Notes: generated by a model not told the origin, from the letters alone. A stretch of DNA of 64,000 nucleotides from Leptasterias polaris (GCA_037783415.1 JAZGTN010000022.1:7042001-7106000), one strand, 5' to 3'. Counted from the stretch's first letter, positions 34,901-47,035 are shown. Program-made: numbers and translations.

Positions 34901-35066
34901 ATAGACCCCTTGCATATGACGTCACACTCTCAAAAAGCACCATCCCTGAGGCCAAAAGGAGTCCGATCATTTGCTCTATGATTGGACGATAGCTGTTCTC
35001 TGTGCGTAAAAACGTGCGCGTGACCTCAGTGTACCTGTAGCGTTTCGCGTTATGCAATGGGCCTAT
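34901..35066. mobile_element. MITE, family 7, first of two adjacent copies
   Basis: ATAGACCCCTTGCATATGAC at the left and GCGTTATGCAATGGGCCTAT at the right are imperfect complements. Separated by only eight bases from the next copy. Confidence 0.65.
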
Positions 35067-35074
35067 TGATTTCT

Positions 35075-35231
35075 ATAGACCCCTTACACAGCGTGAAACG
35101 CACCTCCGAACAATGCGCGTCATTTTGGGAGTCAACTCTCTTTTGTGCATGTTTGTATCTGATTTTGACACCCAAAATGGCAGACAGGATAGGCACGTGT
35201 GAGTGCGCTGCGCGTTGTGCAAGGGGTCTAT
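35075..35231. mobile_element. MITE, family 7, second copy
   Basis: ATAGACCCCTTACACAGCGT at the left and GCGCGTTGTGCAAGGGGTCT at the right. High CpG content. Same orientation-neutral palindromic design as 34901-35066. Confidence 0.7.
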
Positions 35232-35284
35232 ACAGACCCTTTCAATTTTCTCTAGCTTTTGTAGACTGCTATTTGCTGTTTGGG

Positions 35285-35640
35285 GTTTTGTATGTGTGTG
35301 AGCGTGTCTATCCATTCAAACCGAGGGCTTTAACAAAAGGGATCCGGGTGTTTGACAGAGCGAGGACGTCCTCGCTTCGTTTTCGTGTACAAACCCAATG
35401 GGGACGTCGCTAAAAAAAACTATGTCCAAACAATGGGAGAACAAAGAGAAGTCCTCGGTAAGCGGGATTCACAAACGTGTGCGAGTGTGAGTAGGTATAC
35501 ACATTCAAACCGGGGACCTATAACAAAAGAGGTCCACGGTTCTGGAAAGGTCCACGGTTGGAAAACGTGTACAAAACCAATGGGAGCTGTTGCCAAAAAG
35601 AAGAGGGACAATAGGAGGTCCACGATTGCAGGCGTATACC
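35285..35640. repeat. Imperfect direct repeat, two diverged units of roughly 160-195 bp
   Basis: CATTCAAACCGAGGGCTTTA with ACAAAAGGGATCC, then GTGTACAAACCCAATGGG, recurs as CATTCAAACCGGGGACCTAT with ACAAAAGAGGTCC, then GTGTACAAAACCAATGGG. CpG-rich, and overlapped by shadow ORFs without similarity to known proteins. Confidence 0.6.
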
Positions 35641-36314
35641 TGTCCCGGTGCGCACAGCTTTGTGGGGACTTCCTATTGTTGTTCTATTATTCCCTTTTCT
35701 ATTGAATCTGGTGTGGGGACCCAGTTTAACAAAGAAAACGTTGTGGGGACCCTTTGTTCCATTGTATAAAAGTCCCCACAGCTCTGGGTATGCCTACCTA
35801 CACACGCAGGTGTGTGTGTGGGGGGGGGGGGGGTGTTTTTGCCCTGGTCCTTCAAGTTTAATGTTTCAACTGTGCCCCATTTCGTTATCTTTCAGAGGAC
35901 CACAATGGAAAAAACGTTGACTTTTAGTGTATCCTCGGCAAACTCTTCTTTTGTTGCATGTTTTCTTGTGTTTCATATATGCTCCCCCCTTTTTTCTTGA
36001 CTGAATTGTTTCTATTTGAATGTATTTTTTTGTCGATTGCCAAACAAATCAAATCAACCCTAAATGTCTTGAAAGATCTGTGTGGTTTTGATTGGTGTGG
36101 ATTAATTACAGAAAAAGTGTTCCACAAACAAATTTGTAGCATACCTTTTTTTTTTTTTATTGCCCCTAATCATTGTATTTGTTTTGACCCGAGAGAGCCT
36201 TTGTGAAAGTTCAAGTTGTGACAACAAATATAGTTTGAGAAGTCAGCTTTGAAGTTGTGTATGCAATGAAGTAAGTCCATAAATTGGTTTCTGTCATTGT
36301 GTGCCACTTTATTG

Positions 36315-36490
36315 GCAAATTGTTAAAGACAGATACAATAAAATCACCTGTGAAAGTTTCAGCTGAATACAGTGTCTACTTATTGAACAAACAGCAACAA
36401 ACTCACAGTATTTTCATAAAGAATGTTGCAATCATCCACTAGCGAGGCAACAGTATACCAAACTGCATCTCTGGCCACAGCATTCATTGA
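36315..36490. mobile_element. Partial MITE, family 8
   Basis: AAAGTTTCAGCTGAATACAG, TGTCTACTTATTGAACAAAC and CATCCACTAGCGAGGCAACA match the left half of the other two copies. Confidence 0.5.
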
Positions 36491-36751
36491 ATCTCCAAAA
36501 AGGTGAGTTTTGGAGATTCAATTTTTTTGACAAACTTTTATTGATTTCTATTAATGCAATGCAGGCATTTCAGACAAAATAATTTCACAAAATGCTAATA
36601 CTACATTTACTTTAACTTTAATGCATCTTTTGGATAGAAATCACACAAAATTGTTGGGAATCATTACCAAAGTATGACTCTACTTTTAACAGCAGTCATT
36701 GATTCTAGAATAAAAATTTGAAATAATATTTAAAAAAGTAGTAAGTTACAG

Positions 36752-36963
36752 CTAAAAGGGGCTGTGTCGTAATGATCAAAGCAGTCCTATTGCTATGGCT
36801 CACATGGATTTATGAAATCTTACCCAGTTACTGCATGCGCGCTCTTTATCCATAGATTGACATGGATGGAGGGCGCACGCGTGCTGTAACTGGGTCAGAG
36901 TTCACAATTCAATGTTTAACCGCAGGCAAGCAAGCTTTGATCATGACGACACAGTCCCTTTAA
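36752..36963. mobile_element. MITE, family 4
   Basis: AAAAGGGGCTGTGTCGTAAT at the left, and TGATCATGACGACACAGTCC then CTTTAA at the right. Aligns along its length with 31418-31626. Confidence 0.7.
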
Positions 36964-39927
36964 ATAGATAATATGCTGTAACAAATATTGAATACAGGGC
37001 AATGCTAGGGTGAGACATCAGAGGGTACTAGTAATGAAAACAAGTACATGACGTGAATAAATTCTCGAAGAACCCGTCTACGCCATTATCGTACATGTAC
37101 GATCTTTTTATGTACTCAAAAAGTGTAATCATTTGTACATGTACAACCCATAATATACATGTTATCACAAGAGGGCAGCATTACTCAAGAAATACTATTG
37201 AATTTGGGATGTACTAAGGCAACACAAACCAGCAAGATAAATTTTGTTTGGTGAGAAAGACTCTTTTTATATATACAAAATTTCGAAAAACCTCAAAAGC
37301 TGGGCATTTAAATTCAAAACGCCCAAAAATGACGGGCACTGAAAGAGTTCACCACAAAATAAAACTTATATCTGAGGCATGAACAAAAACCACTTATTAG
37401 AAATAACAAAAACATTCAGATACATGTAATCAGTACTGCAAAAGAAATATTTATTTTGTTATTTTTTCACAAAAAACATGAGTTAGGCAAAGAATGAGAA
37501 AGATTACTATTCTATGAAAAAAGCTGCAAGGAACAAAGTTGTTGACAAAACTCTATGTAAAGTAAAACCATCACAGCTCAGAAGTAAAATTATCGCAGCT
37601 CAGAGCTACAAAGGTTTTTAAGTACAACTCTTATCAGACAATTCACTAAGGTACCACAATTTGGAGCTCCAAGAAAAATTGAAACTTTATAAAAAGATTT
37701 TCCTGGAAATAATTTGAGGGTTGAATCACAGTTTTGATAAAGTGCATTGGATGTTTCAACATTTTTAGTATGTGTCGAATGAGTTTTTTGAAAAGGAGCT
37801 ATGCCATTGTGCTGTCCTGTACACTACACATCAAACTCTGACTGTTAACGTGCTTTACAACTAGCCACACGTATAATGACCTTTTAAAAAAGTAGCGTTG
37901 CTCCCAAAACAAGGCATGCAAGTGCCCTTCCTGGTCTTCACCGATGAATTTCATAAATTGACACTCAAAGTTAAGAGTTTGATGTATCAAAAACCCAAGT
38001 GAAAGTTTTACAAGACTGTACACTTAAGAACCCTTACATAGCTCTGAGCCGGCAATAAATAAAGTAAAAAAATGCTCCATGTACAACTCCTCCTGAGTAA
38101 GATCTACAAGCAGTCAAGATCTACAAGCAGCCAAGATCTCCATAAGAAATGACTCCGGGGATCACATGAGTGTTGAACATAAACCCCTCAAAGCTCTCCA
38201 CTCCGTTCTCCCCATTGAATGCCGTGGGGCAATGACGCCAATCAACCCCAAAACCATCCGATAAACTTATTAGCTTATAACCAAACACAAAATGTTATTT
38301 CCAGTCTGGGCTTTCGAAGAGATAAACTCAGTTCTGGTTCTTAAAGAGTATGCCATGATTGTGGATTTTGATTAGAATTTTGTATGAACCATTCTACTTT
38401 ACATAACATTTGCTTGTAAGTTGATCAACCATTCTCTGATTTCTTTAAGATAATTTAGAACAAAACCATAATTATGATTACAAACCACTTGTAAATAATG
38501 ATATCTTTGTTCTTCACAAACCCATTGGACTCCCCAAATTAGTTTGTGGCAGATTTGTTGCTATTTTCACTAAAACCGGATCACCAAACTAGGTTGGTTG
38601 ATTCCTTTATTTATTGCAAAATAGAGAAGGGAATTAGGTTTACTGTTCCAAAAACAAATGTCATAAACATTTAAACATTGCAAAGTAAAAGGCGAAATAA
38701 ATTTAAAGAAAGGGTGAGAAATGTCAAGAGAAAATGTCATACAAATACAGCTACACAATAGTTCCTACATTGTTATAATATAGTACTCAGCAATTTGTTA
38801 TTTTCAAAAAAATTAACATCTTTAAATAGTTAAGATAAATGCTAAAATCGTTACACTTGCACACTCATATATGGGTACAATTTTTAAAAGATCAAGTACA
38901 GTACAACTTCAAATATTCTGAAAGCCCATACACCAGAATATATTTAATAGCCATGCCTCGAAAGAAAATAATAAATATTTCAAGAGCATAACAACAAAGG
39001 AATGGTTGCATATAAAAAGTATATAACAGACACAAATATAATTGTTAATTTTTAGTATGCTTTGCATATTAGTATTTATAAATTCCAAACATTTGGGTAT
39101 AATTTTTGGATATTAAGAAAACAGGAATGCATTAAATGCGGTGCAGCTATACAATCTACTGTAATTTGTGTAATGTACAGTAATCTGGTAATCAACCGAG
39201 ACCTAATTACTTAAATTAAAGATAAGTTGTTAAGAAGAATAACTTTCTTCTGAACTTAAATGTCCAACATGAGTAATTATTTTGATCAACCTCTGTACAG
39301 AAGCTTTTGGGAGAAATAGCATGAGCATCCAATAAAAGTAATTTAAAATTATCCTTAACAATTTGCCGATTAATCCCAAAAGCTTCCAGCAGCCAAATTT
39401 GCAGAATTTTGCAGAAAGCAAAAAGTAATCTTTCTATTTCATTATACTGTTCTTTCAACTCAAGGTGCATTTAAAAATGGCTGCCAATGGTAAAAATGCT
39501 CACTACATACATGTACAATGGATCAAATTTTATTAAAATAGATGTGTTTTGTCCTCAAAGGCTCTAACCTTTGAGGACAAAGTATTTTGAAGGTTAGATT
39601 TGATTCCAATCAGCAGTATTTCATTTTAGCCTTTCTCCAAGGTGTGGGTGGCATACATCTAGCATGAAAAAAAGAGACAAACAAGAGTCAACATTTTTTT
39701 TTTTTAAGTTCTGGATGCCACATATCCCTGGAATAAAATTGTAGAAATAAACAAGGATGCATAATTTGTTTAATGATGATTCTTTTGAAAGTAAAAACAA
39801 TGACTTTTCTACATAAGATTTCCTAAGAGAAAGGTAAACTTTTAATAGGGTGATGCCTTTTAGCAGAAGAGAAGAAATTTACTTTCATTTACTTTAAAAT
39901 AGCTTGCGAAAAAATAGTTAATGGCCT
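36964..39927. other. Gene-free AT-rich spacer
   Basis: Only the family 11 fragment at 37088-37150 stands out, plus a short hairpin near 39553-39584 (TGTCCTCAAAGG, CCTTTGAGGACA). Open frames are short and without family resemblance. Confidence 0.4.
37088..37150. mobile_element. Hairpin element fragment, family 11
   Basis: ATCGTACATGTACGAT is itself a perfect 16-base palindrome. Together with TTTTTATGTACTCAAAAAGT and TTGTACATGTACAA it matches the complement of the left part of 23708-23814. Confidence 0.5.
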
Positions 39928-39993
39928 GACGTTTCGATCCTAGCAGAGTCTTTCTTTAGCCTTCAAGAAAGACTCTGCTAGGGTCGAAATGTC
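39928..39993. repeat. Hairpin: 29-bp imperfect inverted repeat
   Basis: GACGTTTCGATCCTAGCAGA and TCTGCTAGGGTCGAAATGTC form near-complementary arms around a short loop. One arm recurs at 26733-26768 (GACTCTGCTAGGGTCGAAAC), so the arm is a dispersed repeat. Confidence 0.75.
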
Positions 39994-40483
39994 ACCATAC
40001 TTTTGGTTGGATAGCAGTTTGCAACAACTAATTCTATTTCAAAATAACTTCATAAATTCTCCTAAATGTATGCACATAAAATGTTCACACAAGCCGCTGT
40101 ATATCTAGTCTATACAAGTGCTATTTACAAAATGATTTGTTAGTAATTCTAGAAAATACTTGGAAAGAAAAATAAAGATGTAGTTAGTCACACTTGCCAC
40201 AAAAAGGTTAGATTATTAAATGTTTGCACTGTGCTGAAAGACCAATCCATTAAAGTGTGCCACAATATGAATTCACCAATCACAACCTTGAATGCGCGCC
40301 TAAAAGTCAAACACTAAAGTCTGATACATTCAAATCCCATACTACTAACAAGTTGCCACTTTTATGATTGTTGGGTTGTTCACTTGGCAAGTTACGCAAT
40401 GCACTGCTTCGCACAGCAGAGACACGATCACGTTGCCACCATTCCTAGGCAGTTGCTGTGGTGGTTTGGTTTAATAGATTGGT

Positions 40484-41157
40484 CTAAGAGGGACTCCAAG
40501 TTCAAACTCAGTTTTACGATGTACTCATTTCCAATAAATAGAATCCTTGTGAAAATGGGGAAACAAATTACAAGTCTCCAACACCCACATTAAAATGGTG
40601 TAAATGCCCCTATGTTTGATACCCTTCAAGTGATTTTTTTTTACAAAATCAAAAAATGTTCGATGTCAGATTTCAAATATGAGGTCTGTACATTTTTGCA
40701 TATAGGTTGATAGTTTATTCCTAACTTTTGATGGTATTCAGTCAAAACGGCATTAAATTTGACCTGGCGCAAAAAATCCTCTTTGGAATGTACAGACCCA
40801 TTTTATTATTATTTATTGGACCAAAACAACGAAAAATGTACAATAAATAAATAAATGTACATAATAAACGCGATATAAGGAGCAAAAAATACAAACATAA
40901 TAAACAAGAATAATACAAAATGAACAGAAAAACACAGAAATCTAAACATCTTAAAAGGGCAAATACAACAATAAATTGTTTTTGATGTTAGATGATGTAA
41001 TGTTTCAAATTTTGCTCTGAAAGAGTATCAAATAAATTTGACACAATTTTAGCGTGAGGGTAAAGAGTTTTAACTTTTTCCCAACTTTCATGAGGACTCT
41101 ATCTATTGGAAAATGAGTGCATCATAAACTGAATTTGACCTTGTAGCCCCTATTTTA
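40484..41157. mobile_element. Foldback element, family 5, split by an insertion
   Basis: The left half 40484-40640 (TACTCATTTCCAATAAATAG) and right half 40985-41157 (TCTATCTATTGGAAAATGAG) match the two arms of 60765-60992. About 340 bases that are not in that copy separate them. Within the insert, GGTCTGTACATTT near 40683 and AATGTACAGACC near 40788 form the ends of a further nested inverted-repeat unit, followed by AT-rich LINE-tail-like sequence. Confidence 0.6.
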
Positions 41158-41234
41158 GTTATTCAAGACAAGTATTTAGATAAAACATACACTGCATGAC
41201 CAAGATCAAGAGAAGAGAATTGTCTACTTTTTAA

Positions 41235-41721
41235 CAATAGGGAGGTTTCGCATACGAACGGATACGGTTAGTGCGACGGATACGTCATCATTATGACGTC
41301 ATACGCTACTCGCTATCCGCTATACGTGCAGACGACACTGATATCCCGCTTGCTACACGTAAGTAAAAAACACGTAGGAAAACTCGAACTTCTAGTAATT
41401 CTCCTGTATTTGTTTCCAAATATGTATGAATAGTATCAAAATAAATGAATCACTGAACATGTACGTGTCATTTTGTTGATTTCTAAAGACTTTGAAATAC
41501 GAAAAAATGCACTGTTTCTTCGTCATTTTCCTCTAAAGCTATGAACATAAGCTCGTCTATGGAGGATGCCATGTTGAACAGCGCCACCAAGTGCTGTGCT
41601 GGAACAGCGAACAGTGCCACCAAAACGCTGGGATTGCAAAACAACAGAAAGACTGCTAACGGTTACGGATAGCTAAACGTATGCGTATGCGTATCCGTTC
41701 GCGTGCGAAACCTCCCTATTG
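41235..41721. mobile_element. 487-bp DNA transposon-like element with near-perfect terminal inverted repeats
   Basis: Left end CAATAGGGAGGTTTCGCATA and right end (complement) CAATAGGGAGGTTTCGCACG agree over about 30 bp, including CGAACGGATACG. The subterminal zones are full of CGTATCC-type repeats. No ORF, so it is non-autonomous. The target-site duplication is not clear; TA is possible. The interior includes CAGCGCCACCAAG and CAGTGCCACCAAA, which may be an internal duplication. Confidence 0.75.
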
Positions 41722-41767
41722 CATAATAGTTACATAGATATTTTACATTGTTGTTCGAAATACACAA

Positions 41768-41971
41768 AAGATCACTCAACTAAACCTATGGTATTTACAG
41801 TTTATAACGGAACTCACTAGATGTTCTAAGTTTACAGGGGCAGCTCAGTGTGTGTGAAGTAAGGGATAAAAGATCACTCAACTAAACCTATGGTATTTAC
41901 AGTTTATAACGGAACTCACTAGATGTTCTAAGTTTACAGGGGCAGCTCAGTGTGGGTGAAGTAAGGGTGGA
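41768..41971. repeat. Tandem duplication, two 102-bp units
   Basis: The unit beginning AAGATCACTCAACTAAACC is repeated head to tail with period 102. I see about one internal difference (GTGTGTG versus GTGGGTG). It lies just outside the 487-bp transposon. Confidence 0.9.
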
Positions 41972-43129
41972 GCTAATCACCTCCAGGGGCTAAGCTTAAG
42001 GTAAAATGTCTGGGTCAAAGCCCTTAATGATACTATACTGTACACCAACTGGTCTTTAACCCTAACTCCCAAAGCGTTTTTACTAGAATCCACCCCTAAC
42101 CCAACACATTCCAACAGCTTATACTACCATGAGATGGGAACTGTGCCCAATCTTAGGTGGACGATACACAACCTAACAAACTCCAACAAGCTTTTTTTGT
42201 TTGATTTTGTTGGAGTGTGTACACTTGGCATGTGCAAAAATTTGATCAGTGAAATCACACAGTACCCAACATAACATAATCCAACAACTATCTCATTAGA
42301 CCATGGAGGAAAGAGCAATGCCAGACATGTACATTTCACACATCCACCATACCCACTCAATCAAATTCCAACACCATTACTTGTCAGCAAGGATACACAA
42401 TCCCACAGAATCAAACACCCAATCCTAACTTCACTGTACTTAACCTAACAAAATTAAACACTTTGCCCTGTTTGAATTTGTAGGGTATGGGAGGGTTAGG
42501 GTTAAAGGAAGGTATGTCAACAAAGTGTGTGAATGGCCTCAGTAATGGGTAAACCTTTAAGGCGTAGAAAAAGATTCTGCAGATCTTATAAATGACAACC
42601 TAAAGCAATTTTTCTTTTCATGCCTTCAAATTGTTTTGAAAATGTTGAGAAAATAAGACAGCCACCGTTGTCTTGTGAGATAAATTGTTGTTTCAATTTC
42701 TTCCTAAACAACTAAACCTTTAAGTTTGTACACCTTATTATCATTTCTCGAACTTGTTTTTTAAAGATATGTTGTGATTTCTACTTATTGACAGAAGATG
42801 TTTTATTTGAGTAGATAAAAAATGTGTTTTCACTAATATACCATTAAATCAATGATTGCTTTTGACATTTGTTTCCATTAATATTTAAGGCAGTGTTCAG
42901 GTAGGTATGTACAATATAGAAAATTACCTTACAATAGCCATAAGAATAAATTTATTATTGAACAAAATCCTGATTTCTCATCAATTAATGAAGGGAAAAA
43001 ATACCAAGAACCTTGAATTGCAAATGTGTTTCTTTAGAACAAACTTCACACAGTACCATGCTAATTCTATATGAACTAGACTACATGGGTTATCTAAACA
43101 TGCCAGTACAATGATACACCGTTGGCCAA
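41972..43129. other. Spacer with CCTAAC/TCCAACA-rich sequence
   Basis: From about 42050 to 42480 short words such as CCTAACCCAACACATTCC and AACCTAACAAACTCCAACA recur without a fixed period. They look like an eroded simple-sequence region. No gene seen. Confidence 0.4.
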
Positions 43130-43305
43130 TGCCAGTTAAAACACATGAGGACCAGTTAAAAGTCACTCTAAGTGGTCCTGATGGCTAGTTCAGTGTTGAA
43201 AAGCATCTGTATTTAATATGAAATACAGACTAGTGAAAAAGCTGACGGACCAATGAAATGACAACCTCACTGGTCCTGCTGGCCAGTCATTGAAAAAGTT
43301 AAGGG
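43130..43305 (-). repeat. Dispersed repeat, family 9 (inverted copy)
   Basis: Reverse complement of 1065-1256 with moderate divergence; see CCAGTTAAAACACATGAGGA, ACTAGTGAAAAAGCTGACGG and GGCTAGTTCAGTGTTGAAAA. Confidence 0.65.
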
Positions 43306-43599
43306 AAAACCCAGAAGATTGATTGTTGACAAAATCTAGACAGCTGAAGGTTAAACTGGCTCATCTTTGCTCTATATGACTACTTGTGTTGCTCCATCTA
43401 CTGGTCCACAGCATTGCTTGTTTCATTGTTGTTCTCCTGACCTTTGTATGAGTAGATGAGGAGTGCATCTTCTGTGGATCCGCCTGCTTTCTTCGGAGGA
43501 AGCTGAAAATACATGAAATGCACATAAACAAATAAGAGGATTCAAACTTCATATAGAATGCAATTTTTTCAAATCAGGAAAATTCAGTTTTAGATGTGG

Positions 43600-43760
43600 G
43601 AGGAAAACCCGAGAGAAATATTCCAGGGAAAACCCACACAATTAGGTAGGGACTGAAAACCAAATCCACATAGTAACCCCTGTGGGAAATTGAACAGGGG
43701 TCCCAGAGGTGGAAGGCGAGGAAAAATACCATAACGCCAACCAGACCACAATTGCATGAC
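43600..43760 (-). mobile_element. SINE fragment, same family as in the DET1 intron
   Basis: AGATGTGGGAGGAAAACCCG and GGGAAATTGAACAGGGGTCC are complements of the TTTTCCTCC and GGTT-AATCCC motifs of the family. Confidence 0.4.
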
Positions 43761-43884
43761 TCGGGGCAAGTTCTTATGCAAGAGATGGCGAACACTCAAA
43801 CACAATTTTAATAGATTATGTGTGTATGGCATAATGGTACCAGGCTTTGCCCTTCTGGAGGTTGCTATACAAAAGCTTGTACTG

Positions 43885-43965
43885 AAACAAAAGCAGGAAA
43901 CCAGTCACAGACTGTACATGTTACATGGTATTTCGACTGGTAACCATATTCTGGTAAGCAGAATT
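43885..43965. mobile_element. Partial MITE, family 3
   Basis: AAACCAGTCACAGACTGTAC, TGTTACATGGTATTTCGACT and TTCTGGTAAGCAGAATTG correspond in order to 49765-49850. The left end is missing. Confidence 0.5.
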
Positions 43966-44818
43966 GTTACGAGCTTAGTTACTTTTTTTTTTTTTATTTA
44001 GCCCAGGTCTTGCAGCTCACTTTATTTTTACTAGAATAGAAGTACTTTTACAAGAGCAAATAATTGTTTACTCTTTTATTAGTTGCTGAACTTTTAAAGG
44101 GTTTGGATTTGAAAAGCTACTCAAGACATTACTGAATACAAAAAGTGCAGGCCTCTGAGGCCGGATAGTTTGTTCTTGTAAGGGGGAATTAAGATTTCAA
44201 GGAACACCACCAAGGCAATGACCAAGGAGCTTGGGGGCTGTTGCCTCCATGAAAAATCAGTCATGAAAGTATGTGATTGAAAATAACACTTTAGACTGAA
44301 GACGTGTCCGTCTGTGCATGTCTGTGATAGTGCTGGCGCAGTGCCTAAAAATACTAGATTCTGACTGTCAGTGTTCCAGTCAGCAAATTGAGCAGGTAAA
44401 TAGGAGCAGACAACCAGTTAGTTGGTAACCCACTTCACAGCTCCAGCTGGCGTCTCGGATTGTAACCCACAAAACTCAACCCCAGCGATACAATTACTAT
44501 ACTCTGTTAATATTGGCAAGTTTTCTGTGTCAGTCTAACTCAACACAAAACATTCCACCTAGGGTTAAAGATTACAATTGACACGAACCTGTGAAATTCA
44601 ATTTACGGTTCAAGTATACGAGAATGGGGACAAACACCCAGAAAGCATTAGAATTACCACATGAACCCCTCTCCATGTGTAAATATTACACCATTCAACC
44701 AAGACCTCATAATACGATTTTAATACTCGACACCTGCCTGCCAAATGCATATTTGGTTTGGGTAATTATTGCAATTTAGATGTATTGTAGCTGCAGATGT
44801 GCAACTTCATTACTCTTA

Positions 44819-45046
44819 ATAGATAGGTTGCAATATGACGTAAATCAGCCATCTTTACGGGCAATTTGGAACACACAGTCATGCGTTACGCGTGAGAACG
44901 GCGTGCAGCACGCGCACATTTCACAAAACTCATTGCATGATAGGTTAGTGAATGACGCGGCTGCGTTAATAATTTGAGCGCTTGACGCGCCTGCAAGCCA
45001 AAATGCGATTTGCCCGTAAAGATGGCGTCTACTGGGAACTATCTAT
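44819..45046. mobile_element. 228-bp MITE, family 2 (inverted copy)
   Basis: Reverse-complement copy of 29590-29817 with only scattered substitutions and the same ATAGATAG and CTATCTAT ends. The equal length and high similarity mark it as a discrete mobile unit. Confidence 0.8.
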
Positions 45047-45330
45047 AGAAAAGAAACTGACTTGCAGATTAATTATTCAACAGTGGTTTTATATGGCGCT
45101 CAAAAAGGTAGAAAAAAAGGGAAAATTTAGAAAAGGAAAAAAAGGTTACTTGACGAGATGTTATATTTTGAAATTGTTGATGTAAAAACATTTAAAATAC
45201 AGGGCTTGAATTTTTTAGGGACAATTCACAAGACTGCAGGGTTTGTAGTTAAACCCAAAATCTGTACTGGACCATTATTCATTTTAAAATGAGTTGAACA
45301 AGCACCAAGAGAAGATGAATTTCAGGGATG

Positions 45331-46934
45331 TATAACAGATTTGAAAGATACTCATCAGATTCATATTCATTATTATTATTATAATTATTATTTTTTTATT
45401 ACAAATATAGGCCTTTTGTACACTTATTATTATTCAATTGAAAAACAAAAGGCTTGTCCGGTTATGAGTTTACTGGCCTGACACTCAAATCACTGGCCTC
45501 GAGCCTGCGGACCAATGTCAAATTTTGAGCCCTGACATACAATGTATTTAATTAAAATAAACCGTTGTTCTCTTGAATTCGAGACTCAAGCTCCTCCAAG
45601 CAACTAAGAAATTACTTATTTTTTCATAAGAAGAAAAAATTAATGAGGAAAAGCTTTTGTTGATTTATTGGGTTGACTCTGCATACAGACAGGTGCAGAG
45701 AGTCTCATAAATAACCAAAGGCTTTTTGAAATACAGATTGATCCATATTCAGGTTGTCAATAATGCAATATGTGTATTACTGGTGTATCTCAAAAGAAAG
45801 GGAGAAATCTGGGATGGCGTGGCTAGACGCCAGGTGGCATGGAGGTGTTGGTGAATTAGCAACTTGACATTCTGTCCACAGCAAGATTGTTTTTTTTTCC
45901 CTATAAATTCATCTCTGCTTGGTTTGCGGATAATAACAAATCAGAAAAGAAATCCTTGTGCAGAGAGTTGGGTGGGGGTCGGTTTCAGAGCAATTTTTGT
46001 TGGTGCCGAGTCCCTTTATTGAAAAGTAAACCATTCTTGAATGACTCTCATGGTAAAGTACAAGTACTCAGTAGTAAAATAAATTGTTGACATTTCAACA
46101 TTTTGCTGCAGATTAGTTCTGCAGTTCTAGTACACAGACCTTCTCTGGGGGTGGTTGCTTCAGAAAACCCTGGCATCAAACATGCCAATGGATGAAGCTA
46201 TATACATGAACCTAAAAGGACACAGATACAGATAGTAATTGTTCTGTGAGTGCATGCAATGCCATCAGCCTAAATGTAAAATACATTGTATTTCAATAAC
46301 ATTTTCAACGAGTTCCTACATTGTATTTATGTATTTCAATGACATATTCATATGTTATGTATTTTTACACACTATAGAGGAATAATGTATGTGCTTTTCC
46401 ACAAATCCAGAAAATTTGACAACAATTTCCTCTTTGTGCGGAAATGAAGCTCCCTAAATGTAGTGAGTGTTACATTTAAATGTTTAAAGACTGTCTGCAT
46501 CATTTCAAATAGATATCTGAAGGTCTGGTCAAAAAAAGGGCCAAGTCTTTTCATCTATGTGATGGCAAGTTTGCAACTTTCAAGAAAACTTGAAGGTGCA
46601 GGGAGATCAGTGAAAAAATCCTGAAATCAGAAAAATACTGACAAATCACATGTCTCAATCATGTAATTGCCTACATTTTTGCTAAAATGATGGCACAAAT
46701 TTAACTTTAAATATTAGATAGCTATTTTCCTTTACCCCAGGAAATTATAAACTTAATAACTTTCATTTAGACACTGAACGACAAAACCAGTCAATTATTA
46801 TTGAATTTGTTACAAGAAACAAAGAGTTATTGTCGATCACTGACATTGTCTCACGTGTCTAGCCATGTACAAACACTTTGCATGTTACAAGTATTTCATG
46901 CATTGATTGAGGAAACAAGCAAATATTTTACAAC
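45331..46934. other. Gene-free spacer
   Basis: AT-rich with a TTATTATTATTATAATTATT microsatellite near 45370. No supported gene. Confidence 0.4.
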
Positions 46935-47035
46935 CACACCCTATAAAAACTCTTTTGGGAGAAGTGTTGGCTCTGACAAGAACGGGTGTGGTCTCGACAT
47001 TTCGAATATTATACTCTTCTAATCATCAGAGAAAT
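46935..47035 (+). repeat. Dispersed repeat with a GTCTCGACATTTCGAA core
   Basis: CTTTTGGGAGAAGTGTTGGC, TCTGACAAGAACGG and GGTCTCGACATTTCGAAT match, in reverse complement, the copy at 51880-51978 (CTTTTCAGAGCCAACACTCC). Confidence 0.55.

Noticed and set aside
41968..42480. Telomere-like or satellite array of CCTAAC words
   Set aside because: The words recur without a fixed period or tandem order and include many unrelated bases. It is not an interstitial telomeric array.
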